Positions 1-9,899 of a DNA stretch of 64,000 bases are shown piece after piece. Under the pieces are notes generated by a model. It was given only the letters and a program-made list of their open reading frames with translations. It searched no databases and was not told where the DNA came from. The DNA comes from JBCCGI01 sp039029355 (GTDB lineage Bacteria; Planctomycetota; UBA1135; GCA-002686595): NCBI GenBank assembly GCA_039029355.1, contig JBCCGI010000012.1:80143-144142 (forward strand), in the 5' to 3' direction. Numbering within the stretch: the stretch's first letter is position 1; every line of letters starts with the position of its first letter. The position numbers and the translations under genes are program-made.

Positions 1-2
1 GC

Positions 3-3000
3 GAGCTGCTCGAGGAGCTCTTCGACCTCCCGCCCGAGGAGCAGCGCCGGGTTCTATCCGAGCGCGAGCTCCCCGCCGGGGTCGAAGAGCGCGTGCTGTC
101 CGTGCTCGGCTACGAGCCCGGGGTGACCGCCTTCAACGAGCGGGACGAGGGCGGCCTGGAGCGGCGGCTCCAGCGCCTCGGCGAGGCGGTACCCGCCGAA
201 CCGCACGACGAGGCGCTGCCCGAGTCCATCGCGGGCTTCGCGATCGAGGGCGTCCTGGGCCGCGGCGGGATGGGGATCGTCTACCGCGGCGTGCAGGCGC
301 AGCCGCGCCGCGAGGTCGCGATCAAGGTGCTGCACGCCCTGTCGGTCAGCCCCGACCGGCTGCGGCGCTTCGAGTACGAGGCCGAGGTCCTCGCCCGGCT
401 CGACCACCCCAACGTCGCGAAGGTGTTCCAGGCCGGCATCGACCGCGTGCCGTACATCGCGATGGAGCTGGTCGACGGCCGCGACATCCTCGCGCACTGC
501 GAGGCCAAGGAGCTCTCGATCGAGGACCGCCTGCGGCTGTTCCGCGGCGTCTGCGAGGGCGTCCAGCACGCGCACCAGCACGGCGTCGTCCACCGCGATC
601 TGAAGCCGGCGAACATCCTGGTGTCGCGCGACGGCCGGCCACGCCTCCTGGACTTCGGCATCGCCCGGCCGGTCGAGCTGGGCGAGCGCGAGACGCCCGG
701 CCAGACCATGACCGGCGACATGCTGGGCTCGCTGGCCTGGATGAGCCCCGAGCAGGCGCGCGGCGAGCTGAGCGCGATCGACACGCGGACCGACGTGTAC
801 GCGCTGGGCGTGCTGCTCTACCGGCTGCTGTCCGGCGAGATGCCGTACGACGTGTCGAACCTCGCCCCCTGGAACGCGGCGCGCGTCGTGTGCGAGGAGG
901 AGCCCAAGCGCCTCGGCAGCCACGGCGCGCATCTCGCCGGCGACCTCGAGGCCATCTGCGCGATGGCGCTCGACAAGGAGATCGCGCGCCGCTACCCCTC
1001 GGCCGGCGCCTTCGGGCGCGACGTCGAGCGCTTCCTCGACAACTCCCCCATCGACGCGCGGGCGTGGAGCGCGACCTACCACCTGCGCAAGCTGGTGCGG
1101 CGCCACCGCGGGCTAACGACGGCGCTGGCGTCGCTCCTGGCCGTGCTGATCGGCAGCCTGGTCGCGCTGAACTACGTGCAGGCCGAGGCCAGGGCCGAGG
1201 TCGAAGCCCAGGCCGAGATCGCGCGCGAGGTCAACCGCTTCCTCAACGAGGATCTTCTGGCTGCGGTCCGCCCCTCGAACGAGGCCGGCCGCGGGATCGA
1301 CGTCTCGATGCGCGAGGTGCTGGACGAAGCCGCGAAGCGCATCGAGACCGCGGCCCGGCCGGGCGGCCGCTTCTTCGACAAGCCGCTGGTCGAGGCCCAG
1401 ATCCGCACGACGCTGGCGGACACGTACGCCGACCTGGCGGAGCTCGACCTCGCCCGCCCCCACGCCGAGCGCGCCTTCGTTCTGCGCGCACAAGAGCTCG
1501 GCGAGGAGCACGTGGAGACGCTGGACGCGCTCGCGACCCGCCTCCGGATCGACGTCCAGGCGCGCCGCGGAGAGTCCCTGCGACCCTTTGCCGAGGAATG
1601 CCTGGCGCAGGCCCAAAGGGTCCTGGGGGACGACCACGAGGTCACGCTGGCGATCCTGCACTCGGTCGGGTCCTTCTACCTGCACCGGGAGGACCTCGAC
1701 CGCGCCGAAGCCCTGCTGACGAAGGCCTGGGAGGGACGCCGGGCGAAGCTCGGCGAGGCCGACCGCGCGACGCTCAACAGCCTCGAGCAGCGCGGCGAGC
1801 TCTACAGGGTCGCCGGTCGTTACGCGGAGCTCGAGCGGGTCGCCCAGCGGTCCCTCGCGATCCACCGCGAGGCCTTCGGGGAGCGGCACGACGCGACCGC
1901 CGACGCCATGCAGCAGCTCGCGATGTACTACCTCAGGATGGAGCGCCACGCCGACGCCGAGCCGCTGATGCGCAACGTGGTCGCGATCCGCACCGAGCTG
2001 CAGGGGCCGCGGCACGCCGAGACGATCGCGGCCCAGAACGATCTCGCGATCTGCCTGCGGGGGCCGGAGTACGGCGACGACAGGAAGGAGAACGAGGCCG
2101 AGGCGATCCTGGCCGAATACCTCCCGATCGCGGAGGAGGTGCTCGGGGTGCACCACCCCACGACGGTCACGATGCGGAGCAACCTCGGCAACCTCTATGG
2201 GGAGCGGGGACGAGGGGCCGAGGCGCTCACGCTGCTCGAGGCCAACCTGGCCTACGAGCGCGAGGCGTTTGGCGATGGGCACTCCAGTACGATCTACACC
2301 TGGTACAAGCTGGGGGGCGTGCTGAAGAGCCTGGGGCGAGCGGACGACGCCGAGGCGACGTACCACGACTGCCTCGACGCCGCCGAGGCGGAACTGGGCG
2401 AGGAGCACCCGCTCACGCAGACCGTCCTCTACCAGCTGACCGCGTTCCTGATCGAGCAAGGCCGGCCGGCGGAGGCGCTGGAGTTCGCCCGTCTCGGGCA
2501 CAGGCTGCGCTCTCGGGCCCTCGGCGAGGGGAACTCCGACACGCTCCTGTCGCACCTCAGTATCGGGCTCGCCCTGCGCGACCTGGGCCGCCTCGACGAG
2601 GCGGAGGAGGTCTTCGAGGAGTGCATCGCGCTCCGCAAGGAGCACACCGGGATGGACGACTGGGACACCTGGGGCGCGATCACCGTGCTCGCCGAGCTGC
2701 ACGAGTCGCGCGGCAACACCGACGCCGCGGTCGCCGGTCTGCAGGAGGTGCTCGAGTGCATCATCCGCGTCCGCGGCGAGCACGACCACGACGCGATCAA
2801 CCACTACGCACGCATCGGCGACATCTACATGGCCGGGCAGCGCTTCGCGGAGGCCGAGCCCTACTTCCGGCGCGGCGTCGAGCTCTGCCGCGAGGCCGAC
2901 GGCATGGACGAGGAGTTCGCACAGATCATCCTCAACTTCCTGGTCGACTCGCTGATCCTGACGGACCGCTACGAAGAGGCGCTGCCCTTGGCCGAGGAGC

Positions 3001-3125
3001 TCCTGGCGCGGACGCCCGAGGACCACCCGTGGATCGAGGTGCGCCGCGAGTGCGTGGCATCGTCGCGCAAGGAGCTCGGGCTGCCGGAGGCCGGCGAGCC
3101 GGTGCCGGCCGCAAGCAAGCCCTAG
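3..3125 (+). CDS. Membrane Ser/Thr protein kinase with TPR sensor half (5' partial)
   Basis: The reading frame is open to the left edge, so the N-terminus is missing; the first visible residues (ELLEELFDLPPEEQ) resemble the acidic helical leader common in planctomycete kinases. 1040 residues are visible. The kinase domain has glycine loop GRGGMGIVYRG near residue 86, catalytic lysine in AIKV near 108, HRDLKPANI near 198, DFG near 217 and SPEQARG in place of APE. One transmembrane helix follows near 371-393. The rest is a long array of TPR-like repeats with the TPR_10/12 pattern (LGEEHPLT, ALGEGNSDT). By analogy the kinase is cytoplasmic and the TPR half lies across the membrane, perhaps binding peptide or protein ligands. 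The substrate is unknown. The C-terminus is complete, ending in a short Pro/Ala tail. Confidence 0.93.
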   Translation, partial: ELLEELFDLPPEEQRRVLSERELPAGVEERVLSVLGYEPGVTAFNERDEGGLERRLQRLGEAVPAEPHDEALPESIAGFAIEGVLGRGGMGIVYRGVQAQPRREVAIKVLHALSVSPDRLRRFEYEAEVLARLDHPNVAKVFQAGIDRVPYIAMELVDGRDILAHCEAKELSIEDRLRLFRGVCEGVQHAHQHGVVHRDLKPANILVSRDGRPRLLDFGIARPVELGERETPGQTMTGDMLGSLAWMSPEQARGELSAIDTRTDVYALGVLLYRLLSGEMPYDVSNLAPWNAARVVCEEEPKRLGSHGAHLAGDLEAICAMALDKEIARRYPSAGAFGRDVERFLDNSPIDARAWSATYHLRKLVRRHRGLTTALASLLAVLIGSLVALNYVQAEARAEVEAQAEIAREVNRFLNEDLLAAVRPSNEAGRGIDVSMREVLDEAAKRIETAARPGGRFFDKPLVEAQIRTTLADTYADLAELDLARPHAERAFVLRAQELGEEHVETLDALATRLRIDVQARRGESLRPFAEECLAQAQRVLGDDHEVTLAILHSVGSFYLHREDLDRAEALLTKAWEGRRAKLGEADRATLNSLEQRGELYRVAGRYAELERVAQRSLAIHREAFGERHDATADAMQQLAMYYLRMERHADAEPLMRNVVAIRTELQGPRHAETIAAQNDLAICLRGPEYGDDRKENEAEAILAEYLPIAEEVLGVHHPTTVTMRSNLGNLYGERGRGAEALTLLEANLAYEREAFGDGHSSTIYTWYKLGGVLKSLGRADDAEATYHDCLDAAEAELGEEHPLTQTVLYQLTAFLIEQGRPAEALEFARLGHRLRSRALGEGNSDTLLSHLSIGLALRDLGRLDEAEEVFEECIALRKEHTGMDDWDTWGAITVLAELHESRGNTDAAVAGLQEVLECIIRVRGEHDHDAINHYARIGDIYMAGQRFAEAEPYFRRGVELCREADGMDEEFAQIILNFLVDSLILTDRYEEALPLAEELLARTPEDHPWIEVRRECVASSRKELGLPEAGEPVPAASKP

Positions 3126-3508
3126 CGCACGGCCCTCCACCAACGCCGGACGCGCCCCGTCCTCGAGCAAGCCTCGGGCCCGGAGCGCGCCGTCGCAGAA
3201 GCCGGATCTAGAAGGTCCCGATCACCAGGTCGAGCGCGTTCGTGAGGGAAAAGAGCAGGAAGGGAATCCAGAGCCTTTGGGGATACACGGCGGCCTCCAA
3301 GGTCGAGGTGGGGTCTTCGGCGGAGGGCCACAAGCGGCCCCTTCCGACAGCGGAGCCGCGGGGCGCCGCTCGCGCCTGGAGGACGACCGGCGAGAAAAGC
3401 CGGCATTTGCGTCCGGTCGCGAGTGCGCGGCGCGAGTTCAGCCCATTCGCAAAGCTCCTTAGGCGCGGGCCGCTCCCGCGCCGGCTCGGCCCTATGGAGG
3501 CCCCCCTC
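3126..3508. other. Intergenic stretch without a clear gene
   Basis: 383 bp between the kinase stop and the pectate lyase start. It is less GC-rich around 3220-3300. On the minus strand an open frame ending at 3208 finishes with a hydrophobic tail (LWIPFLLFSLTNALDLVIGTF minus one residue), but it runs back through the pectate lyase start and has no supporting start signal, so I do not call a gene. The stretch probably carries the promoter of the lyase gene. Confidence 0.5.
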
Positions 3509-4951
3509 ATGACGACCCGTTCCTTGCTCCGCTCCCTCGTACTCGCTCTCGGGCTCCTCGGACTCGACGCGTCCGCCCAGATCGGCCCCTCCGTGCCCGC
3601 CTTCCCGGGCGCCGAGGGCTTCGGCGCCGCCGCCCGCGGCGGCCGCGGCGGCACGCCGCTGTACGTCACCAACACCGACGACTCGGGGCCGGGCTCGCTG
3701 CGCTGGGCGCTGCTCGAGCCCTATCCGCGCACGGTCCTGTTCGCCGTCTCGGGCACGATCGCGCTGCAGAGCCAGCTGCAGATCGACTCGCCCTTCGTCA
3801 CGGTCGCCGGACAGACCGCGCCGGGCGGCGGGATCGCGATCCGGAACGCGGGCCCGGTGACGACCGCGCTGGTCAAGGTGACGACCAACGACGTGGTCCT
3901 GCGCCACCTGCGCTTCCGGCCCGGCCCGGACGACTCGAACTGCGGGTCGGCCAACCTCGACGCGCTGCTGATCGACACGCCCGACTCCTACCGCGTGATC
4001 GTCGACCACTGCTCGGTGAGCTGGGCGGTAGACGAGAACATGAGCATCTTCGGAGGCGCGCGCGACGTCACCGTGCAGTGGTGCCTCATCTCCGAGGGCC
4101 TCTACTGCTCGAACCACGAGAAGACGGTCGAGAAGGTCGGCTGCGACGACGAGCCCGACCCGTCGGGCTGGTGCTACGACCCGGTCGACGCGCCGGACCT
4201 GCACAACCCGCACAGCCGCGGGATGACGATCTCGACCCTGCCCGACTCCTCCGACAACCCCGACCGCATCAGCCTGCACCACAACCTGTGGGCCCACAAC
4301 GACCAGCGCCACCCGAACGTCACCAGCAGCACGTTCGTCGACTTCGTGAACAACGTCGTCTACGACTTCAAGTCGTTCTCGGCCAAGCTGGCGCACAAGA
4401 ACACGCACAGCACGATCCGGATGAACTACGAGGCGAACGTGTTCCTGCCCGGCCCCTCGACGCCGCCGGACCAGACGCACTACGTGCTGACGATCGACGC
4501 GCCGGACCCGACCTCGAGCACCCAGGTCTACTACGCCGACAACATCGCGGTCGATCCGGTGACGACCGACCTGCCGAACGGCTACAAGCAGTACATCGTC
4601 GGCACGCCGTTCCAGGCGCCGGCCGTGACGATGCACTCGCCCTTCATCCTGCCGCTGGTCCTGGGCGCAGGCGCGGGCGCGACGCTCCCGGCGCGCGACG
4701 CGGTCGACGCGCGCGTCGTCCAGGAGGTGCTCGGCGGCGCCGGCGGCGAGGTCAACGACCCCTCGGAGACCGGCGGCTGGCCGGACCTGAAGAGCCTGAT
4801 CGCGCCGCTCGACACCGACAAGGACGGCATGCCCGACGACTGGGAGGACATCCACGGCTTCGAGAAGAACAAGCCCGGCGACGGCCCGCAGGACCGCGAC
4901 CAGGACGGCTACACCAACCTCGAGGAGTACCTGAACGGCACCACGCCCTGA
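3509..4951 (+). CDS. Secreted pectate-lyase-like polysaccharide lyase
   Basis: 480 residues. The start at 3509 is preferred over the in-frame ATG at 3494 because GGAGG at 3496-3500 sits 8 bp upstream and because it opens directly on a signal peptide (MTTRSLLRSLVLALGLLG...ASA). The mature start (FPGAEGFGA, RGGRGG, YVTNTDDSGPGSLRWAL) and the core (TVAGQTAPGGGIAIRN, VIVDHCSVSWAVDEN, ISLHHNLWAHNDQRHPN) match the pectate lyase PL1-type right-handed beta-helix family, whose members cleave polygalacturonate with Ca2+ by beta-elimination. The C-terminus carries an Asp-rich Ca-binding segment (DTDKDGMPDDWE, DRDQDGYTNLEEYLNG), typical of planctomycete secreted lyases. Likely extracellular or periplasmic; the true substrate is not visible from sequence. 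Confidence 0.88.
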   Translation: MTTRSLLRSLVLALGLLGLDASAQIGPSVPAFPGAEGFGAAARGGRGGTPLYVTNTDDSGPGSLRWALLEPYPRTVLFAVSGTIALQSQLQIDSPFVTVAGQTAPGGGIAIRNAGPVTTALVKVTTNDVVLRHLRFRPGPDDSNCGSANLDALLIDTPDSYRVIVDHCSVSWAVDENMSIFGGARDVTVQWCLISEGLYCSNHEKTVEKVGCDDEPDPSGWCYDPVDAPDLHNPHSRGMTISTLPDSSDNPDRISLHHNLWAHNDQRHPNVTSSTFVDFVNNVVYDFKSFSAKLAHKNTHSTIRMNYEANVFLPGPSTPPDQTHYVLTIDAPDPTSSTQVYYADNIAVDPVTTDLPNGYKQYIVGTPFQAPAVTMHSPFILPLVLGAGAGATLPARDAVDARVVQEVLGGAGGEVNDPSETGGWPDLKSLIAPLDTDKDGMPDDWEDIHGFEKNKPGDGPQDRDQDGYTNLEEYLNGTTP

Positions 4952-5021
4952 GGCGGGGCTCCCCCACCGGAAGCCCCGGGTCCGGCGCTCGCCGGGCCCG
5001 GGGCACTAAACTGGGCGCTGC

Positions 5022-8000
5022 ATGGACTCGTCGGAACTGGAGAACGCCGCACGCGTTCTGGACTTCGTCGACCTCCTCGAGCGCGACTGCGCGGCGGGAG
5101 GCCCAGCGCCGCTCGCCGACTACCTGGCGCGCTTCCCGGGCCTCGACGCGGCGATCGCGCGCGAGTACCTCAACGTGCTCGAGGCGCGCCGGCAACGGAC
5201 CGAGGTGCCGACCGCGCCGGCGCCCCCGGACGATCCGCACGGCCGGCGCACGGTCGGCCCGTTCCGCATCCTCCGCGAGCTCGGCCGCGGCGGCCAGGGC
5301 ATCGTGTTCCTGGCCGAGGATCCCGTGCTGGGTCGCGAGGTCGCGCTCAAGGTCCTGCACGCACCGCTCGGCCAGGTCGCGTCGGGAGAGCTCGCGCGCC
5401 TGCGGCGCGAGGTCGAGCTGCTCTCGCGCCTGGACCACCCCGGCATCTGCCCGGTCTACCAGGCGCGGCTCGAAGGCGACGAGCCCTACCTGAGCATGCA
5501 GTTCGTCGACGGCCCGTCGCTGGCGCGGCTCCTGGCGCGGGCGCGCGATCAGGAGCCGCCCGAGGACGACGCTCCCCTGCCGTGCCCGCCCACCGGTCCG
5601 GTCGAGCTGCGCCGCCTGCTACGGCTCTTCGAGCGCGCCGCGCTCGCCCTGCACGCTGCCCACGAGGCGGGCGTCGTCCACCGCGACGTCAAGCCCGCCA
5701 ACCTGGTCGTCGACCGGCGCGAGCAGCCGGTGCTGCTCGACTTCGGGCTCGCGCGGCGCGTGGGCGACGCGACGCTGACGCTGACGCCCGCCGGCGAGAC
5801 GCGCGGCACGCCGGCGTACATGTCGCCCGAGCAGGTCCGAGGCACCGAGCCCGTCGACCGGCGCACCGACGTGTACTCGCTGGGCGCGACGCTGTTCGAG
5901 TGCCTGACCCTGCGCCTCCCGTTCTGCGCGCGCACGCACGCCGAGCTGACCCACGCCATCCTCGAGGGGCCGCTGCCCCAGGCGTCCGCGCTCAACGGCG
6001 CGGTGCCGCGCGACCTGGACGTGGTGCTGTCGACCGCGCTCGCGCGCAACGCGGGCGACCGCTATCCCACCGCGCTGGCCCTCGCGCGCGACCTGCGGCA
6101 CGTGCGGCTCTACGAGCCGATCGAGGCCCGCCCCGCCGGCGCCTGGGTCGTGCTCGCCCGCTGGGCGCGCCGCAACCCGACGCTGGCCGGCGCGCTGGGA
6201 GGGCTGCTGCTGGTGCTGCTCACCGGCCTGGCCTTCTCGACGCACCTGCTCGGCAAGCTGCGGGCGACCGCCGAGCGGCAGCGCGCCGAGAAGCTCGCCG
6301 GCGAGGCGCTGATGCTCGCCGACGAGAACCCGATCGGCGCGTTCTTCACCGCGATCGACGCCTTCGAGGCGGGCGGCGGGCATACGGCGCGGAGCGCGCT
6401 CCTCGCCGCCATGCAGGCCTGCGACCTCGAGCGCTCGATCCTCCCCGCCTCGCGGGGTCGCGTCGAGGAGATCGCGCTGGCCGACGACGGCGCGCGCGTG
6501 GTGGCGCGGCTCGACGACGGCACGGTCGGCGTCTGGTCGGTCGCAACGGGCGAGACGCAGGCGGCCCCGGCCGCGCGGGACGTGCGCGCCATCGCGGTCG
6601 ACCCGACCGGTCGCTGGCTCCTGACCGGCGACGACGGCGGCGGGTCGGCGCTGTGGAGCGTGCGCGACGGGACGCTGCGCGCGGACCTTCCGCCGCACGA
6701 CGCGGGCGTGGCCGCGGTCGGTTTCCTGCCCGACGGGACGGCGGTGACCAGCTCCGCCGACGGCACGGTGCGCGCGTCGCGCGACGGCGACGAGCTCTGG
6801 CGCGCCTCCTCCGCGGACGGGCCCCTGGTCGCGCAGGCGCTCGCGCCGGGCGGCTCGCACCTCGCGGTCGTCGCGGGCCAGGCCGACGAGATGGCGCTGG
6901 AGCGCCGCTGGGTCGAGCTGCGCGACGCCGGCGACGGCCGGCTGCTGCGGCGCCTCGGGCCGCTGTCCTCCGCGCTCTCGTGCCTGCGCTTCTCGCCGGA
7001 CGCCGCGCGCCTCGCCACCGGGACCTTCGACGGCGAGGTCACGCTGTGGGACGTGGCGAGCGGAGCGCCGGTCTGCGCGTGGCGCCACCCGAGCTTCGTC
7101 CACGGGCTGATCTTCGACGCCGGCGGCGAGCGCGTGCTCTCGGTGCACGACCCCGGCGAGGCCGCGCGCGGCAGCTCATCCGGCGCAGCGCTCTTCGACG
7201 CGCGGACGGGCGCGCTGCTCCACGAGCTGGTCGGACACGAGGGCCGCGCGGTCGCGGACGGCGCGTTCCGCCCGGACGGAGCCGAGGTCGCGACGGTCTC
7301 CTTCGACGGGAGCGTGCGCCTCTGGGACGCGCGCTCGGGCCGCCCGCTGCGGGTGCTGCGCGGGACCGGGCGGCGCATCGAGGGCGTGCTGTGGTCGCCG
7401 CGCGGCGACCGCCTGATCACCCATACCCACCGGCTGCAGGTCTGGGCGCTGCGCGAGCGCCCCGGACTGGCCACGCTGCGCGGGCACCGCGGCCCGGTGC
7501 TCTCCGCGTGCTACGCGCCCGACGGCGCCAGTATCCTCACCGCGTCGGTCGACGGGAGCGCGGCGCTTTGGGACGCGCGCTCGGCCACGCGCCTGCGCGT
7601 CCTTGCGGGGCACGACGGACCGGTCAACGGCGCGTCCTTCGACGCCTCCGGCGCGAACATCCTGACCGTCTCCGACGACGGTACGGCGGCGCTCTGGCGC
7701 ACCGACGGCACGCTGCGCGCGCGCCTGGGCGAGCCGGGCCCGGCGCTGGTCGGAGGCGCCTTCGGCCCGCGCGGCCGGCGCGTGCTGACCGCCGACTGCG
7801 AGGGCGTGGCGCGCCTCTTCGACGCCGAGACCGGCGCGCTCGTGCGCGAGCTGCGCGGGCACGAGGGGCCGATCCTCAGCCTCGCCATCGCGCCGGACGG
7901 CACGCTGGCCGCGACCGGTGGAGGCGACCGCACCGTCGTGCTGTGGGACACCGAGAGCGGCGAGCGCGTCCACACGCTGCGGCGCTGGCGCGACTACCCG

Positions 8001-8552
8001 CCGGGCGAGCACGTGCGCGACGTCTTCGATCTGGTCTTCTCGCCGTCGAGCGAGCTCCTCGTCGCCGCGACCGAGGACCTGCAGGCGCGCACGTGGAACG
8101 CGCGCACCGGGACGTTCGTGTCCGCGGTCGAGCTCCCCGCGACGCCGCGCGGGATCGAGCTGCTCGCGGAGCGGCCCGCGACCCTCCTTCTGGCCGGTCG
8201 CTGGAGCCCCGACCTCTACGTGCTGGGCCCGAGCAGTGAGCGCCTCGCCCGCATGCCCGGCAAGCACCGCGATTCGATCCTGAGCCTGGCGGTGTCCGCC
8301 GACCGCACGCTCTGCCTGACGACGTCGAACGACCGGACCGCACGCCTCTGGAGCGCGGGCGACCTGACGCCGATCTCGCGCCTCGCGGGGCACGAGGGTC
8401 CCGTGACCGGCGGCGGCTTTCACCCCGGCGGCGGCGCCGTCGTCACCTGTTCGGTGGATGGGACCGCCCGCATCTGGCCGGTGGACCCGTATCCACTCGC
8501 CCTCGAACGCCACCCGGGCCAGCACCTGCGCCGCGTGGTGCTGCCGGAATAG
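5022..8552 (+). CDS. Membrane Ser/Thr protein kinase with WD40 propeller half
   Basis: 1176 residues. A short acidic N-terminal helix region is followed by a kinase domain: GRGGQGIVFLAE near residue 88, catalytic K in ALKVLH near 110, HRDVKPANLVV near 221, DFGLARR near 240, SPEQVRG. A transmembrane helix lies near 388-412 (LAGALGGLLLVLLTGLAF). From about 470 to the end there are WD40 repeats, each ending in patterns such as LWDARSG, LWDVASG or ARLWSAGD, probably two propellers. The last codons face a convergent ECF sigma gene only 4 bp away; kinase-ECF pairing is a recurrent planctomycete arrangement in which the kinase may control the sigma factor. No strong Shine-Dalgarno is visible before the ATG. 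Confidence 0.93.
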   Translation: MDSSELENAARVLDFVDLLERDCAAGGPAPLADYLARFPGLDAAIAREYLNVLEARRQRTEVPTAPAPPDDPHGRRTVGPFRILRELGRGGQGIVFLAEDPVLGREVALKVLHAPLGQVASGELARLRREVELLSRLDHPGICPVYQARLEGDEPYLSMQFVDGPSLARLLARARDQEPPEDDAPLPCPPTGPVELRRLLRLFERAALALHAAHEAGVVHRDVKPANLVVDRREQPVLLDFGLARRVGDATLTLTPAGETRGTPAYMSPEQVRGTEPVDRRTDVYSLGATLFECLTLRLPFCARTHAELTHAILEGPLPQASALNGAVPRDLDVVLSTALARNAGDRYPTALALARDLRHVRLYEPIEARPAGAWVVLARWARRNPTLAGALGGLLLVLLTGLAFSTHLLGKLRATAERQRAEKLAGEALMLADENPIGAFFTAIDAFEAGGGHTARSALLAAMQACDLERSILPASRGRVEEIALADDGARVVARLDDGTVGVWSVATGETQAAPAARDVRAIAVDPTGRWLLTGDDGGGSALWSVRDGTLRADLPPHDAGVAAVGFLPDGTAVTSSADGTVRASRDGDELWRASSADGPLVAQALAPGGSHLAVVAGQADEMALERRWVELRDAGDGRLLRRLGPLSSALSCLRFSPDAARLATGTFDGEVTLWDVASGAPVCAWRHPSFVHGLIFDAGGERVLSVHDPGEAARGSSSGAALFDARTGALLHELVGHEGRAVADGAFRPDGAEVATVSFDGSVRLWDARSGRPLRVLRGTGRRIEGVLWSPRGDRLITHTHRLQVWALRERPGLATLRGHRGPVLSACYAPDGASILTASVDGSAALWDARSATRLRVLAGHDGPVNGASFDASGANILTVSDDGTAALWRTDGTLRARLGEPGPALVGGAFGPRGRRVLTADCEGVARLFDAETGALVRELRGHEGPILSLAIAPDGTLAATGGGDRTVVLWDTESGERVHTLRRWRDYPPGEHVRDVFDLVFSPSSELLVAATEDLQARTWNARTGTFVSAVELPATPRGIELLAERPATLLLAGRWSPDLYVLGPSSERLARMPGKHRDSILSLAVSADRTLCLTTSNDRTARLWSAGDLTPISRLAGHEGPVTGGGFHPGGGAVVTCSVDGTARIWPVDPYPLALERHPGQHLRRVVLPE

Positions 8553-8556
8553 CGAG

Positions 8557-9174
8557 CTAGCCCTCCGCGGCGAGCAGCCCCTTGGCCCAGCCCTGCGCCG
8601 CCAGCGCGCGGCGCAGGCGCTGCCAGCGCTTCTCCGCGGCGGCGACGCTCAGGCCGAGCTGGCGCGCGGCCTCGCGCACGGCCATCGCCTCCAACCCGCA
8701 GTGGACCAGCAGCGCACGGTCGGCGTCGGGCAGGCCGCGCGCGCGTTCGACGAAGAGCGCGAGCGCCTCCTCGCGCGCCAGGCGCCGCGAGATGCTCGTC
8801 ACCTCCTCGGGCACATGGTCGAGGTCGCGGCGCTCGCCCGCCGCCGGCCCGCCCTCGGGCCGCGCGCGCAGGCGCCGGTGGGCGTCGAGCAGGGCGTACT
8901 TCGCCACCTGGAACATCCACGCGCGGAAGGAGCAGCGCTCGGGATCGTAGTGCTCGATCGCGCGGAGCGCGCGCACCCACACGTCCTGCAGCAGGTCCGC
9001 CGGCTCGAGCCGCGCGCGCAGCTCAGGCGGCATGCGCAGGCAGGCCCAGCTATAGAGCGCCGGGGCCAGCCGCTCGTAGAGCGCACCCAGCTCGGCCCCT
9101 CCCGCGCGCGCGCCGGCCTGGAGGGCGCGGGTGTCGGCGGTGGGCGGGTCGGAATCGGCGGGCGGATGCTGCAT
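8557..9174 (-). CDS. ECF-type RNA polymerase sigma factor
   Basis: 205 residues with the two-domain ECF layout. Region 2 spans about 56-101 (LEPADLLQDVWVRALRAI, CSFRAWMFQVAKYALLDAHRR). Region 4 spans about 145-200 (LPDADRALLVHCGLEAMAVREAARQLG then a recognition helix with WQRLRRAL). No anti-sigma gene lies next to it; the convergent neighbour is the WD40 kinase, fitting planctomycete ECF families thought to be controlled by kinases rather than anti-sigma factors. An alternative downstream start cannot be excluded, since the first 30 residues are Pro/Ala/Asp-rich and poorly constrained. Confidence 0.88.
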   Translation of the reverse strand: MQHPPADSDPPTADTRALQAGARAGGAELGALYERLAPALYSWACLRMPPELRARLEPADLLQDVWVRALRAIEHYDPERCSFRAWMFQVAKYALLDAHRRLRARPEGGPAAGERRDLDHVPEEVTSISRRLAREEALALFVERARGLPDADRALLVHCGLEAMAVREAARQLGLSVAAAEKRWQRLRRALAAQGWAKGLLAAEG

Positions 9175-9243
9175 GGGCTCACAACATCCTAGTATGGCTC
9201 AACGGAATTGTTTCACGCCCCGCCCGATGCGGCGCGCGCCGCC

Positions 9244-9753
9244 TCAGTCGTGGCCGCCGAAGCGCTCCGAGCCCGGGTGGTACCACAGGCAGTGGTGCTC
9301 AAACGGCCACCACCTCGTCGTGTGGACGGTCTCGAGCCCGGCGTCGAAGGGCGCGCCCAGCTGCTGCGCGTGCAGCGCGCTCCACGCGGCCTGTGCCTCG
9401 AGCCGCGGCGCCCGGCGGCGCCACAGGGCTTCCTCTGCTCCGGCCCAGGCCTCGGCCGTCGCCCATGAGAGGGCGCAGATCAGGGCGACCGACCGCAGCC
9501 AGCGCTGCGGCCGGCGGCGGAAGCCGAGCACAGCCGCGACCGGCAGCACCGCCACCGCCAGCACGAGCGCCGCGGTCGCCCCGGGCGAGGTCCCCACGTC
9601 GCGCAGCGCGGGGAAGCCTCCGTACTCGTAGGTGCGGAAGCTCGTCATCCAGAACGCGCCCCAGGCGAGAGCCCCGAGGAAGCCGACCGCCGCGAGGACG
9701 GTCCGGCGGGACGCGGAGGAGCGGCCGGGCGGTCGGGAGAGCGTCGGGTCCAT
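9244..9753 (-). CDS. Small integral membrane protein of unknown function
   Basis: 169 residues from the ATG at 9753 (MDPTLSRPPGRSSASRR). The frame stays open upstream, but that part is basic and lacks a plausible start signal. Two hydrophobic helices are clear: TVLAAVGFLGALAWGAFWM and AALVLAVAVLPVAAVLGF. A third, weaker one (VALICALSWATAEAWAG) precedes a Trp/His-rich tail (TTRWWPFEHHCLWYHPG). I recognise no family. It stands alone between the sigma gene at 8557-9174 and the divergent ArsI-like gene. Confidence 0.6.
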   Translation of the reverse strand: MDPTLSRPPGRSSASRRTVLAAVGFLGALAWGAFWMTSFRTYEYGGFPALRDVGTSPGATAALVLAVAVLPVAAVLGFRRRPQRWLRSVALICALSWATAEAWAGAEEALWRRRAPRLEAQAAWSALHAQQLGAPFDAGLETVHTTRWWPFEHHCLWYHPGSERFGGHD

Positions 9754-9899
9754 GGCTGGCACCCCATGCTGCCCCGGCCTGCGCGGGAAGCGCGAGGGGA
9801 CCTGCGAGAAATTCCGCCCGCCTCTGCGTCCTTTCGGCCAGCGCTCCGTCTGCCGGGCCAGAAACACGGGCCAAGCGCCCAACCAAACGGAGACCAGCC

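Noticed and set aside
54..1106. Large antisense open frames over the kinases and other genes
   Set aside because: High GC leaves long open antisense frames; they show Arg/Ala/Pro-rich shadow composition and no domains.
3208..3675. Minus-strand membrane-like C-terminus before the pectate lyase
   Set aside because: The hydrophobic tail is attractive, but the frame lies antisense over the lyase start, has no ribosome site and no recognisable domain.
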